A stretch of DNA of 64,000 nucleotides from an uncultured Mobiluncus sp. (lineage in GTDB: Bacteria > Actinomycetota > Actinomycetes > Actinomycetales > Actinomycetaceae): the NCBI RefSeq assembly GCF_947087965.1, contig NZ_CAMUES010000002.1:367188-431187 (forward strand). Reading direction: 5' to 3'. Below, in pieces: positions 42,553 through 51,117 of this stretch. Within the stretch, counting starts at the first letter, position 1. Each line of letters opens with the position of its first letter. The notes below the pieces were generated by a model, which was not told the DNA's origin, ran no database searches, and saw only the letters and a list, made by a program, of their open reading frames with translations. Both the position numbers and the translations under genes were made by a program.

Positions 42553-44276
42553 GATTCGCCTTCTTCCAAACGTTCTGTTTCAGGTTCTGCCGGGAGAGGA
42601 TTCTGCGAGGGTAGGTTTTCCCCAAGGTCCTCAGTCGTTTCAACAGTTTCGGGAGCACGACGGGCCGCGCGGGTTTGTTTCCAAAACGGAGTGGCAATGA
42701 TTTTTAATCCCGGTAAGGCGCAGGCTACCGTCACCAGACCAGCCCCGAGAGTCGCCCACAGCACCCCCACAGGCAACTCTAGGGAATTGACCCCCGCATA
42801 CGCTAGGCGCCCCAAGACTCCGCCTAGGGCTGCCCCGGGAACAGCAATCAACAGGGCTTTCAATACCTGAACCGGGGAACCAACCTGAAGGCGACCCCAC
42901 ACAATCAGCAGGTAGACCCCGGCCGCGCTCATGCCCAAGGCATTGCCGACACCCAGAGCAATGAGCGTGGCGACACCGTTACCGCGCGAAGGAGCCAAAA
43001 CGAGAATCAGCAGCCACCCACTCACGGCGGCAATCCCCCACCCTAGCAGCGCTGCGAAAAAAGAATGCCGCGCCCGGTTGACGGCGATAAACACTCGTGA
43101 CAGGTGATAGAGCAGGGCGTAGCCCACCAGGGCGGGAGCCATCGCCACGACCGCCATTTCCAGTCCCGGAATGGGACGGTTCCACGCAAAAATGGCTGCC
43201 ATACCGGGCGCCACCGCAATCAGACCAGCGACTCCCAACAGAGACAGACCGGCAATCAACGCGGTGGAACTGGTGGCCAACTCCCCCGCTTTTGCCGTCT
43301 GCCCGGCCGCAAAACGCCTGGTCATCAGGGGAAACACGACTGTCGCTACCGGGAAGGTGAACAGTGCGTAGGGCAGCAGGTAGATAGCTTGGGAATACTG
43401 AAAAACGTTGATAGTGCCTTCCACCCCACCCCACCGGGTCAGGAACAGCGTGGCGAGCATATAACCTTGGGCAGCCAGCAGCGCTCCGATGCCGTAGGCT
43501 CCCAAAGCGAGAGCCTGACGGAATTTCTCCCGCGGCATTTTCCACACGAACTTGAGGCGCACCCCCACGTTCCAGACGGGAATAAAAAGCGGAACGCTCA
43601 GCACCAGCACCCCCGCGGTAGTTCCCCAAGCCAGGGCGACGATAGCGGTGTATGCGGTCGGGTTGGAGCCACTGAGAGCGCCGTAGGCAGCATAAGCGAC
43701 GATGGTGACGATGGAGGATAACGCCGGCATCAGGGCAGGCCACGCAAAGCGATGGTGGGCTTGCAGGATTCCTCCCAGCACCACGGCTATTCCGTAGAGC
43801 GGAATCTGCAGAGCAAAAACCCGCAGGAAATACGCGGTCAGTACATTTTGGGTAGTGATGTCGGAGCCCACTGAAACGGGTAGCACCGCGGCGATGGGTT
43901 CGGCTGCCACGAAAACCAGCAAACCCAGTGGAACCAGCAGGGTCAATGTCCAGGTAAACAGCGCTGAGGCGAGACGGTTCACTTCGTCTTTCAGCGAGCC
44001 GGCAATGGCTTGAGCCAACAGGGGGATGGTGATGGAAGCCAACGCTCCCCCAACCACGACTTCAAAAATCACGTTGGGGATTTGGTTCGCTGAAGCGTAG
44101 GCGTTGCCGACTGTACCCGCTCCGACCCAAGTGGCTTGGGCCAGCCATCGGCCGAAACCGAAGATTCTGGAGATTAGCGTCATCACCGCTACGGTCCCGG
44201 CCGCCCCCGCTAAGGCCGCCACCGGGTTCGTGACAGTTTGCTCACGCTTGCTCAAATCGACTAACGCACCTTTCAA
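42549..44276 (-). CDS. murJ: MurJ-type lipid II flippase
   Basis: The 575-residue MviN/MurJ family protein has about 14 membrane helices, beginning with AALAGAAGTVAVMTLISRIFGFGRW; VGNAYASANQIPNVIFEVVVGGAL is the family signature. It would flip lipid II across the membrane for peptidoglycan synthesis. The C-terminal 50 residues are charged, cytoplasmic and lack the pseudokinase domain found in mycobacterial MviN. The start is uncertain: TTG at 44276 has a poor ribosome site and a TTG eight codons later is also possible. It lies 35 bases after the MraY-like gene, so substrate synthesis and flipping genes are neighbours. Confidence 0.9.
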   Translation of the reverse strand: MKGALVDLSKREQTVTNPVAALAGAAGTVAVMTLISRIFGFGRWLAQATWVGAGTVGNAYASANQIPNVIFEVVVGGALASITIPLLAQAIAGSLKDEVNRLASALFTWTLTLLVPLGLLVFVAAEPIAAVLPVSVGSDITTQNVLTAYFLRVFALQIPLYGIAVVLGGILQAHHRFAWPALMPALSSIVTIVAYAAYGALSGSNPTAYTAIVALAWGTTAGVLVLSVPLFIPVWNVGVRLKFVWKMPREKFRQALALGAYGIGALLAAQGYMLATLFLTRWGGVEGTINVFQYSQAIYLLPYALFTFPVATVVFPLMTRRFAAGQTAKAGELATSSTALIAGLSLLGVAGLIAVAPGMAAIFAWNRPIPGLEMAVVAMAPALVGYALLYHLSRVFIAVNRARHSFFAALLGWGIAAVSGWLLILVLAPSRGNGVATLIALGVGNALGMSAAGVYLLIVWGRLQVGSPVQVLKALLIAVPGAALGGVLGRLAYAGVNSLELPVGVLWATLGAGLVTVACALPGLKIIATPFWKQTRAARRAPETVETTEDLGENLPSQNPLPAEPETERLEEGES

Positions 44277-44311
44277 GCTGTTTTACGTAACGCGCCGTTT
44301 TCCCGCTGCCG

Positions 44312-45061
44312 CTATGCGGGCAGACGCCCCCAGTTGTCCCCGGCTTTCAACACCGGGTGGCTGTCGATGACTTTCGAGAAACTGATTTTTTCACTAGCCA
44401 GGGTCAGGGCGGCGATTACAGCCAAGGTCACGAGGTTGGTGCGGGTCGTTCTTCCTTGCGCCCAGGTGGCTCCCAAGGCTGCTCCCAACGCGTTGGCGCC
44501 CGTGTCGCCCAGCATGGTGACTTCGCGCAGGTCTAGAGGCAGGGCCGCGGCTATAACGGCACAGTTCGTTGCCGCCATACGCCGACGCGTGCAGTAGCAT
44601 CCGCTGGGTGCGGGTAAAAATCCTGCTGCGCCCCCCAACAGCGCGACTTTGAGGGCTCGACCCGGTCTGAGATCCAGCAGATTAATCAGGTTTGCGCTCC
44701 CGGCAATGACTCCGGCCTGAATCATCCAGCCCCAAATATCGCGACGAGGTCGAGCTGCCACAGCTCCCGTAGCCATCAGGGCCAGCATTTTAACCAGGCC
44801 GGGACTTAACCGGCCCTCCTTCAAAGCCCCGATATGACCGTGCAAACCTTTCGTAGATTTATTGGTGGTGTCACTGTCTGACATGTCGTCAAAGAACCCT
44901 GCTGCACCACTGCCAGCTGCGGCCACGGCGACCCGCAACGCCGCACGATTACCCCGTCCCGAAATAATCTGAGCCACTGGCAACAGGACGCCGACTGCTG
45001 TCCCACCCCACAGGCTCACTTTCCGGCCGTGAAAATTCGTGCGCTGGAAGTTAATCTGCAT
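44312..45061 (-). CDS. Short MraY/WecA-like phosphosugar transferase
   Basis: This 249-residue membrane protein carries core motifs of polyprenyl-phosphate phosphosugar transferases: AAGFFDDMSD near 53-62 (the D-D pair), a LINLLDLRPGRALK segment, and MLGDTGANALG near 193. It is much shorter than MraY (about 360 residues) and lacks the first helices, as in some actinobacterial relatives found beside mctB. A stretch CYCTRRRMAATNC in the middle is oddly polar for this family. AAGGCGAG precedes the ATG at 45061. Whether it is active, and on which nucleotide sugar, cannot be told. Confidence 0.75.
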   Translation of the reverse strand: MQINFQRTNFHGRKVSLWGGTAVGVLLPVAQIISGRGNRAALRVAVAAAGSGAAGFFDDMSDSDTTNKSTKGLHGHIGALKEGRLSPGLVKMLALMATGAVAARPRRDIWGWMIQAGVIAGSANLINLLDLRPGRALKVALLGGAAGFLPAPSGCYCTRRRMAATNCAVIAAALPLDLREVTMLGDTGANALGAALGATWAQGRTTRTNLVTLAVIAALTLASEKISFSKVIDSHPVLKAGDNWGRLPA

Positions 45062-45103
45062 AACTCGCCTTCCGGTTTAGTTCCTGGACTGCTTGACCGG
45101 TGC

Positions 45104-46072
45104 TCACTGCGGTGCCGGTGCCGCGGGCGCCTCAGCCGGAGCAGGTGGAGCGGACACTTCCGTAAAGGGCGGAACCAGCGCGGAGGCATTCTGTTCGCTC
45201 CCCCAGGCTCCGACGGTGCCATTCATGCGGGCCACCAAAGCAAAAGGTAGGGAAAGGAGCGAAGTTTTCGTACCGATGCTATCCACCGTGGGAACGGGGT
45301 TTCCACCCGACCGCACCTTGGTCAACAGGTCATTCTCACCCTGCGCCGAACCGTAAAGAACCACTCCCGAGGCGAACGTGTTGAGAGTTTGAGCGAACTC
45401 TATGAGGTTCTTGGTCCGTTTTTCCAAGGCTTTCAGCTGTTTATCGTTCTGTGATTCCAGCGGTCTGGAGCCCACAATAATCGCGGCGCGAGCCGGCTGG
45501 GATGCCGGATTAGCGACTTGGATGAGGGGGGTTTCTTCCACCGTCAGGATTCCCGAAAGCGAATCGTTTTGGCCGTTGAAAATCAACTGACCGATAGCGG
45601 CGGCCAGGGTGGATTCCGGGGTGGTGGCGCGGGTGGTATCGCTCAGATACTGCCTAATTTGACCGGAAAGCGCCTCCCGGTAAGCCTGCTTTGCGGGCGA
45701 AAAAAAGTTGTCTTGCAGGTTAATCTGAGCGTTGATAGCGCCACCCGCCGCGGTGACGATTTCACTCACGGCCTTCACATCTTCGGCTTCAGCGTCGGGC
45801 AACACCACCAGGGCGATCTCCGTGCCTTGCAGGAACCCGTTGAATATCCGCGGCGCGAACTGTTCCACCGTCTGGTCTTGCACATTGATTTGAGACTGGG
45901 CCTGGGTCAGTTGCTCATTGAGTTGGTTGCGATCTTCACGAAGCTTGTCAACCTGGCCAGTCAAAGTATCCCCGATGGGATCAGCCAGCGGACCGGCGCC
46001 GAGGATAATTCCCACCGCCAGAGCCAAGAAAACCGCCACCAGGGAAACCAGGTGATACCGAAAATCAATCAT
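45104..46072 (-). CDS. mctB: MctB-family (copper transporter, Rv1698-like) protein
   Basis: The 322-residue protein starts with MIDFRYHLVSLVAVFLALAVGIILGAGPL, the hallmark of this family: one membrane helix with a conserved cytoplasmic FRYH. A coiled coil (about 40-70, LREDRNQLNEQLTQAQSQIN) leads into an external alpha/beta domain, and a Pro/Ala-rich tail ends it. Mycobacterial MctB limits copper in the cell, and the family has also been linked to the cell envelope together with SteA. It lies 36 bases after steA, consistent with a paired role. Confidence 0.88.
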   Translation of the reverse strand: MIDFRYHLVSLVAVFLALAVGIILGAGPLADPIGDTLTGQVDKLREDRNQLNEQLTQAQSQINVQDQTVEQFAPRIFNGFLQGTEIALVVLPDAEAEDVKAVSEIVTAAGGAINAQINLQDNFFSPAKQAYREALSGQIRQYLSDTTRATTPESTLAAAIGQLIFNGQNDSLSGILTVEETPLIQVANPASQPARAAIIVGSRPLESQNDKQLKALEKRTKNLIEFAQTLNTFASGVVLYGSAQGENDLLTKVRSGGNPVPTVDSIGTKTSLLSLPFALVARMNGTVGAWGSEQNASALVPPFTEVSAPPAPAEAPAAPAPQ

Positions 46073-46108
46073 AAGTTTTCTTCCAATCTAACTTTCACAA
46101 ATTCGCCG

Positions 46109-47287
46109 TTAACCAATCAAGCCCCTCAGGCCATGCCACCAGGCATCCATATTCGCAGCTACCAATCCTATGAAGGTCTGTCCACCGGTAGTTGAACCCA
46201 GTGCCGCCAGCATTGCCAGCAAACCTGCCACAACCAATAAGCCCATCTGCCAGTTCGTAATCCGGGGACGGTAAAGTTTGGAAACGCCCTTGGCATCGAT
46301 GAGTTTGCTGCCGACTTTCAGGCGAGTCAAGAACGTTGAGGACATTCCGGCACGCCCTTTATCCAAAAATTCCACCAAGGTAGCATGTGTCCCCAGGGCA
46401 ACGATGAGTTCCGCGCCTTTCTCATCAGCTAACAGCATCGTGATGTCCTCGGACGTGCCCGCCGCAGGGAATACCACGTGGTCCACCCCGAGTTCCTGCA
46501 CCCTGGACAAGCCGGGAGCTTTCCCATTGGGATAGGCATGTACCACGATTTCCGCCCCGCAAGTCAATGCCTTATCGGTCACGGAGTCCATATCGCCCAC
46601 CACCAGGTCAGGCTTCAAACCGTTCTCTAACAGCGCATCCGCTCCGCCGTCCACCCCAATCAGGATGGGACGATACTCGCGAATGTAAGGCTTGAGCATC
46701 AGCAGGTCTTCTTTGTAGTTGTAGCCCCGCACCACCATCAAAACCTGGCGTCCGGTAAAGTTCGTCCGCAAATCCGGCACACCCACAGAATCAAGAATCA
46801 AATCCCGTTCTTTTTTCAGGTATTCCATAGTGTTGGCGGTGAAAGCCTCAATCTGCACTCCCAGGGAGGCCTTCGCTGCCTCCATATTGGCGGCGTTCGT
46901 TTCTTCGGTTTGCCGCACCCCTTCCGCAACAAGTTTCCCGCCACAAAATACCTGGTTATCCCGGATTTCGACCCGTTGGCCTTCCTTCAGGCTCATAATG
47001 TCGGAACCCAAATCGTCAATGAGGGGAATCCCCGCCTCGATGAGGACTTTTGGTCCTTGATTGGGGTAGCGTCCAGAGGTGGACTTTTCCGCGTTCAGTA
47101 CTGCGGCAGGTTCGATTGCTTTCAGCGACTCCGCCGCGACCCAGTCCAAATCCTGGTGCGAGATAACGGCGACTTCCCCGGCACCCAGGCGTTTTGTCAG
47201 GTTTTTGGTACGCGTATCGATGCGCACCAGACCGCCCAGGCTAGCTCCTGTCTTTTGATTACGTTTTCGGCGAAACACTGCCATCAT
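46109..47287 (-). CDS. steA: SteA-family putative cytokinetic ring protein
   Basis: SteA (392 residues) has an N-terminal region with GEVAVISHQDLDWVAAESL and an internal thiamin pyrophosphokinase-like domain with IGVDGGADALLENGLKPDLVVGDMDSV, followed by CGAEIVVHAYPNGKAPGL. Near the C-terminus a membrane helix (about 345-370, GLLVVAGLLAMLAALG) anchors it. In corynebacteria SteA and its partner SteB take part in cell separation; MctB is the neighbour here. The ATG-ATG start overlaps the recN stop by four bases (ATGA). Confidence 0.92.
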   Translation of the reverse strand: MMAVFRRKRNQKTGASLGGLVRIDTRTKNLTKRLGAGEVAVISHQDLDWVAAESLKAIEPAAVLNAEKSTSGRYPNQGPKVLIEAGIPLIDDLGSDIMSLKEGQRVEIRDNQVFCGGKLVAEGVRQTEETNAANMEAAKASLGVQIEAFTANTMEYLKKERDLILDSVGVPDLRTNFTGRQVLMVVRGYNYKEDLLMLKPYIREYRPILIGVDGGADALLENGLKPDLVVGDMDSVTDKALTCGAEIVVHAYPNGKAPGLSRVQELGVDHVVFPAAGTSEDITMLLADEKGAELIVALGTHATLVEFLDKGRAGMSSTFLTRLKVGSKLIDAKGVSKLYRPRITNWQMGLLVVAGLLAMLAALGSTTGGQTFIGLVAANMDAWWHGLRGLIG

Positions 47288-49011
47288 GACTCCGATTGTC
47301 CCACACGAGCCAGTTCGATTAACTCATCGGCGTGCGCAAGCGCCGTTTTTGTGAGCTTCGTCCCGGAAATCATCCGCGCCAGCTCCTCGCGCCGTGATTC
47401 CTGATCCAAAACTGTAATCTGGCTCTGTCCGCCGCTCTTAGTGATTTGTACCTGGCAGTCTCCAAATGCCGCTACCTGCGCCAGGTGGGTTACCACAATG
47501 ACCTGGTAGTCCTTAGCCAGACGCGACAGTCGCCGCCCAACCTCGATGCCAGCTTGCCCGCCAATCCCCGCATCGACTTCGTCGAATACGAAAGTGCCGC
47601 GTGCCTCGGTGTTTTGCGAGTTCTGGAGGGTTTGACCGGTTTGGGATAACCGAGAGCCTCTGCCCGCCAAGGTCACTTCCAGAGCCAGCATGATACGGGA
47701 AAGCTCCCCACCGGAGGCCGCGCTGGATAAGGCCAGCACGGGGGCTTTCGGGTGGGGACACAGCATGAACTCAATGCGGTCGGCTCCGTGGGCGCCCGGC
47801 TCCCCCTGACGAACCTCCACGGTGACCCGCGTGTCCTTCATATCCAGATCCACCAGTTCCGCATTGATCGCCTTGCTGAGCGCACGCGCTGTCTTTTCGC
47901 GAGCCTCATGCAGTTTTGCCCCCGCCTGTTCTACGGTCTGCGCCGCGGATTCCATCTCGAGGCGAAGTTGCTCTAAATGCTCCGTACCGCCCTGCAAACC
48001 CTGCAGTTCCGTAGCGGTATCTCGCCAGGCCGTGCCTAAGTTTTCCGGTTCCACTCCCAAACGCAAACTCAAATCGGTAAACGTGGCCCGCCGGCTTAAC
48101 GCCTCCTGGAGCGCCTCAGGGTCAGCGTTCAAATCTTGCAGATAAACCCCCAGCTCGCGGGCCGCATCATCGAGAGCATAACCGGCCCCGCTCACGCTTT
48201 GCGCAACCTCTTGCAAGCTCGGGTCCTCTTCCGTCGCCCGCTGTAGAGCCCGGGTGGCCACGGCAACCAAATCGGTGGCTGCCGGAGTGGAATCCGCCTC
48301 ATTTTCAATCGCCCCCAGCGCCGCCGCGACGTTTTCACGCAAACTTTCCACGTTGGACAGTTTCGCGACGCTGGCGCTAAGTTCCGTGAATTCACCGTCC
48401 TCAGGGCGGAGACTGTCGAACTCTTCACAAAATCGTTCCAGCACTTCGCGGCGGTGTTCGCGCTTTTCAGCACTGGTTTCCCATTCGGTAAAAGCCTTTT
48501 GGGCGAGGCTCAAAGCCTCCCAATCCTGAAGGTATTGCTCCAAAGCCCGCTGATGGGCGGCGTCTCCATAAGCATCCAAAGCATCGCGCTGGGCTCGCTC
48601 GGTGCGCAACCGCCCCTGCGCGGCTTGACCGTGAACCGACACCAAGCTAGCACCGAACTCCCCCAAAATAGCGGCAGGAACCGTGCGTCCTCCCAGGTGA
48701 GCCTTGGAACGAGAATCTAGAGGCACCACTCTTGACACCTCGGCGACGCCGTCCTCAACCACCCCACCGGCTTCTTCCACGACCGACCTGGCCGCACCAT
48801 CCACCAGGAAACTGCCTTCCACCACGGCTTTTTGGGCCCCGTGAGAAACCAGCGCAGGCTCAACTTTCGCCCCCAGCAACCAGTCCAACGAGGTCAGCAG
48901 CATGGTCTTGCCAGCCCCGGTCTCGCCGGTAATGACGGTAAACCCCGGACCAAACTCCAAGGCAACGGAGTTAATCGTCCCCAAATTCTCAATCCGCAGC
49001 GATTCCAGCAT
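47284..49011 (-). CDS. recN: RecN DNA repair ATPase
   Basis: RecN (575 residues) is an SMC-like ATPase acting in double-strand break repair. The N-terminal half-ATPase has Walker A TGETGAGKTMLLTSLDWLLG; two coiled-coil arms (about 145-390) follow; the C-terminal half has AASGGELSRIMLALEV and Walker B TFVFDEVDAGIGGQAG. I choose the ATG at 49011, which overlaps the nadK stop as TAATG and has GAGG six bases upstream, over a GTG five codons earlier. Part of the conserved tlyA-nadK-recN-steA order. Confidence 0.95.
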   Translation of the reverse strand: MLESLRIENLGTINSVALEFGPGFTVITGETGAGKTMLLTSLDWLLGAKVEPALVSHGAQKAVVEGSFLVDGAARSVVEEAGGVVEDGVAEVSRVVPLDSRSKAHLGGRTVPAAILGEFGASLVSVHGQAAQGRLRTERAQRDALDAYGDAAHQRALEQYLQDWEALSLAQKAFTEWETSAEKREHRREVLERFCEEFDSLRPEDGEFTELSASVAKLSNVESLRENVAAALGAIENEADSTPAATDLVAVATRALQRATEEDPSLQEVAQSVSGAGYALDDAARELGVYLQDLNADPEALQEALSRRATFTDLSLRLGVEPENLGTAWRDTATELQGLQGGTEHLEQLRLEMESAAQTVEQAGAKLHEAREKTARALSKAINAELVDLDMKDTRVTVEVRQGEPGAHGADRIEFMLCPHPKAPVLALSSAASGGELSRIMLALEVTLAGRGSRLSQTGQTLQNSQNTEARGTFVFDEVDAGIGGQAGIEVGRRLSRLAKDYQVIVVTHLAQVAAFGDCQVQITKSGGQSQITVLDQESRREELARMISGTKLTKTALAHADELIELARVGQSES

Positions 49012-49844
49012 TAGCGACCTCGCCACCCTCCCACGGGCAAACCAAACTTTTTCACCAACCGAGCCGAGAACGGCAGGGATACTAACCGCGCCAGCTGCAT
49101 ATCCGTGGCGGACTTGGTGACCCGAATAGAGGAACCCAACGGCGCGGGCAAAATACGTCTCCCATCAGCCCAGACTTCGCAGTCTTGCACCTGTTGAGGC
49201 AGAACTTGAATCTCTAGCACCGATGACGGCCCCAGCACCAGGGAACGGGTAAACAAGCCGTGAGCAGCCAGCGGGGACAGCACCAAGGCTTGCACATCGG
49301 GCCACACCACCGGGCCGCCAACCGAAAAGTTATAGGCGGTAGATCCGGTAGGAGTCGACACAATCAAACCGTCCGCGCCGTACTCGGAAACCGCTTCCCC
49401 ATCGACACCAAAAGCCAAAAGTGCGGGGTGGCCTTTATCGGTGCTCAACACCGCGATGTCATTGGCGGCCCATTCTGATTGCACCGAACCGTCAGGGTGA
49501 CGCACTTCCACGTCAATACACATTCGGCGTTCTACCTGGTAGTCGCCGCGCACCACCCGCTCGCACAGTTCACCGAGTTCTTCTTCCTCTGCTTCGGCGA
49601 GGAACCCGACGTGCCCCAAATTCACTCCGATGACCGGAACGCCTTGACGATGGGCGATATTAGCGGCCTCCAAAATGGTTCCGTCCCCACCTAGCACAAT
49701 GATGAGGTCAATCGGTTCCGAACTCGTCCGGTCCACCACGGTGATTCCGGCATTTTCCAGGTATCCGCGGACACTGGCCGCCGCCACGATAGCGGGCTGG
49801 CGGTAATGGTGGTGAAACACCATAATGGTTCGTTTTTTATTCAC
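49011..49844 (-). CDS. nadK: NAD kinase
   Basis: NadK phosphorylates NAD to NADP. The 277-residue chain has IIVLGGDGTILEAA with the catalytic GGDG, GVNLGHVGFLAEAE, and the NDIAVLS and GLIVSTPTGSTAY segments. The start is not settled: GTG at 49844 has AAAGG nine bases upstream and overlaps the stop of the small upstream gene by eight bases, and is preferred; ATG at 49865 would add seven residues. The same frame is open to 50063 but that stretch (basic and low complexity) overlaps the small gene and is unlikely to be translated. The stop overlaps recN. Confidence 0.93.
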   Translation of the reverse strand: MNKKRTIMVFHHHYRQPAIVAAASVRGYLENAGITVVDRTSSEPIDLIIVLGGDGTILEAANIAHRQGVPVIGVNLGHVGFLAEAEEEELGELCERVVRGDYQVERRMCIDVEVRHPDGSVQSEWAANDIAVLSTDKGHPALLAFGVDGEAVSEYGADGLIVSTPTGSTAYNFSVGGPVVWPDVQALVLSPLAAHGLFTRSLVLGPSSVLEIQVLPQQVQDCEVWADGRRILPAPLGSSIRVTKSATDMQLARLVSLPFSARLVKKFGLPVGGWRGR

Positions 49845-50031
49845 CGGACTGGGCCTTTCGTGCATATTTCTGGACCAACTGCGGGCTGGGAGGTTGGTAT
49901 TCACAAGTGGGCGCGGCCTCGCTGGCCCCGCAGCAATCTGCGTATCCCCCCATGTCCTGACACGTGTCATCCCAGTTTTGCGGCTGCTCCGGCGACTCGC
50001 CACCCGGCTTGCCCCGAACTTCCTGTTCCAT
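49837..50031 (-). CDS. Small cysteine-containing hypothetical protein
   Basis: This 64-residue reading frame has an ATG at 50031 preceded by AAGGGA at good spacing and ends over the nadK start, a typical overlap for this block. It is acidic and Gln/Pro-rich with four cysteines (in DDTCQD, ADCCGA and PTCEY) and a C-terminal helix LVQKYARKAQ. The close cysteines could bind zinc or a metal. I do not recognise a family. The ribosome site, composition and placement between tlyA and nadK argue that it is real. Confidence 0.6.
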   Translation of the reverse strand: MEQEVRGKPGGESPEQPQNWDDTCQDMGGYADCCGASEAAPTCEYQPPSPQLVQKYARKAQSGE

Positions 50032-50090
50032 AACTTTCCCTTCTGTTTACTTAATTTTCTCACACCACCAGGACATTAGGACCCAGACGT

Positions 50091-50939
50091 CTATGGCTGA
50101 GGCCCTCTGGCAATAGCTTCCCCAACGGCGGTGTCCAACGATTCCCCCTCCAAGTCTGGCAGGTTTTGTTGCCGGGCCGTAGACTGCGCGGTGAGGTAAA
50201 GGAAGTATTCAACATTACCGCTGGGACCGGCCAGCCCGGCAGGAGCCACGTTCAGCACCGCCAGTCCGGCCTCGTGAGCCTGGCGCGCAACGTTCTTAAC
50301 AGTCTGTCCGCGATCGTCTGGATTCCTGACCACACCCCCGCGCCCCAAGTTGTCACGGCCGATTTCAAACTGGGGTTTCACCATCAGCAGGTACTGCGCT
50401 TGCGGGTTGGCGGCACGTTGCAGCGCCGGCAGAACCAAACCGAGTGAGATAAAGGATAAATCCCCCACAACCAGGTCTGCGGGCGGGTCGATGAGGGCGG
50501 AATCCAGCGTGCGCACGTTGGTTCGTTCGAGATTCACGACCCGGCTGTCGCTACGCAAGCTCCATGCCAGTTGGCCGTACCCCACATCGACCGCAAACAC
50601 TTTGGCGGCACCCCGGCGCAGTAAGACGTCCGTAAATCCTCCCGTGGAGGCACCCGCGTCGAGACACACCGCACCTTCTATCACTGGAGTCGATGGTCCA
50701 TAAAGCTCCAGGTAGTCCAGCGCCCCCAGCAATTTGTGAGCGCCCCGAGACGCATAGTGGACCGTTTCAGGGTCGCGCAGCACGATAGCCGAACTCAACT
50801 CCACCTGTCGGGCGGGCTTCAGGGCCTCCTGACCGTCCACCAGCACCTGACCGGCGGTAATCATCTGTGCCGCTTGGGTACGGCTGGGCGCCAGGCGGCG
50901 ACGCACCAGCTCCGTGTCCAACCTCGCGCGTTTAACCAT
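50091..50939 (-). CDS. tlyA: TlyA-type rRNA 2'-O-methyltransferase
   Basis: TlyA (282 residues) has an N-terminal S4 domain (RARLDTELVRRRLAPSRTQA onward) and an FtsJ-like methyltransferase domain with SAM motif VCLDAGASTGGFTDVLLRRGA. It methylates 2'-hydroxyls in 16S and 23S rRNA; loss gives capreomycin resistance in mycobacteria. The ATG at 50939 overlaps the small upstream gene by eight bases, and gives the usual MVKRARLD start; an ATG seven codons earlier is less likely. Confidence 0.94.
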   Translation of the reverse strand: MVKRARLDTELVRRRLAPSRTQAAQMITAGQVLVDGQEALKPARQVELSSAIVLRDPETVHYASRGAHKLLGALDYLELYGPSTPVIEGAVCLDAGASTGGFTDVLLRRGAAKVFAVDVGYGQLAWSLRSDSRVVNLERTNVRTLDSALIDPPADLVVGDLSFISLGLVLPALQRAANPQAQYLLMVKPQFEIGRDNLGRGGVVRNPDDRGQTVKNVARQAHEAGLAVLNVAPAGLAGPSGNVEYFLYLTAQSTARQQNLPDLEGESLDTAVGEAIARGPQP

Positions 50940-51117
50940 GATTTGCTGACTGCGCCTCATCCCCGTTTAAGACGGTCTGCAGGTCGGCGGCTACCTTTTG
51001 CAGCAGTTCCAACTGTGATTCCAAGGGCGCCTCATGGGCGGCATCTATTTCTTCCCGGTAATCATGCAGGTCTTGAGCGTTCAACGTGGCAGGAGTGGGT
51101 AGTTGCTTATTCGTCAT
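50932..51117 (-). CDS. Small helical hypothetical protein upstream of tlyA
   Basis: The 61-residue protein MTNKQLPTPATLNAQDLHDY... is helical and acidic, with a heptad-like LESQLELLQKVAADLQTVL. AGAGGA precedes the ATG at 51117, which overlaps the end of the HAD fusion gene by eleven bases, and the stop overlaps tlyA. A short gene occurs at this point in other actinobacteria. It may be an adaptor of the fusion protein or TlyA; function unknown. Confidence 0.75.
   Translation of the reverse strand: MTNKQLPTPATLNAQDLHDYREEIDAAHEAPLESQLELLQKVAADLQTVLNGDEAQSANHG

Noticed and set aside
44560..44640. Possible frameshift in the MraY-like gene at the polar CYCTRRR stretch
   Set aside because: The family-like residues on both sides are in the same frame, so an assembly error is not needed to explain it.
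49866..50063. N-terminal extension of NAD kinase up to 50063
   Set aside because: The sequence is basic and low in complexity, overlaps a better supported small gene, and the family normally starts near the chosen GTG.
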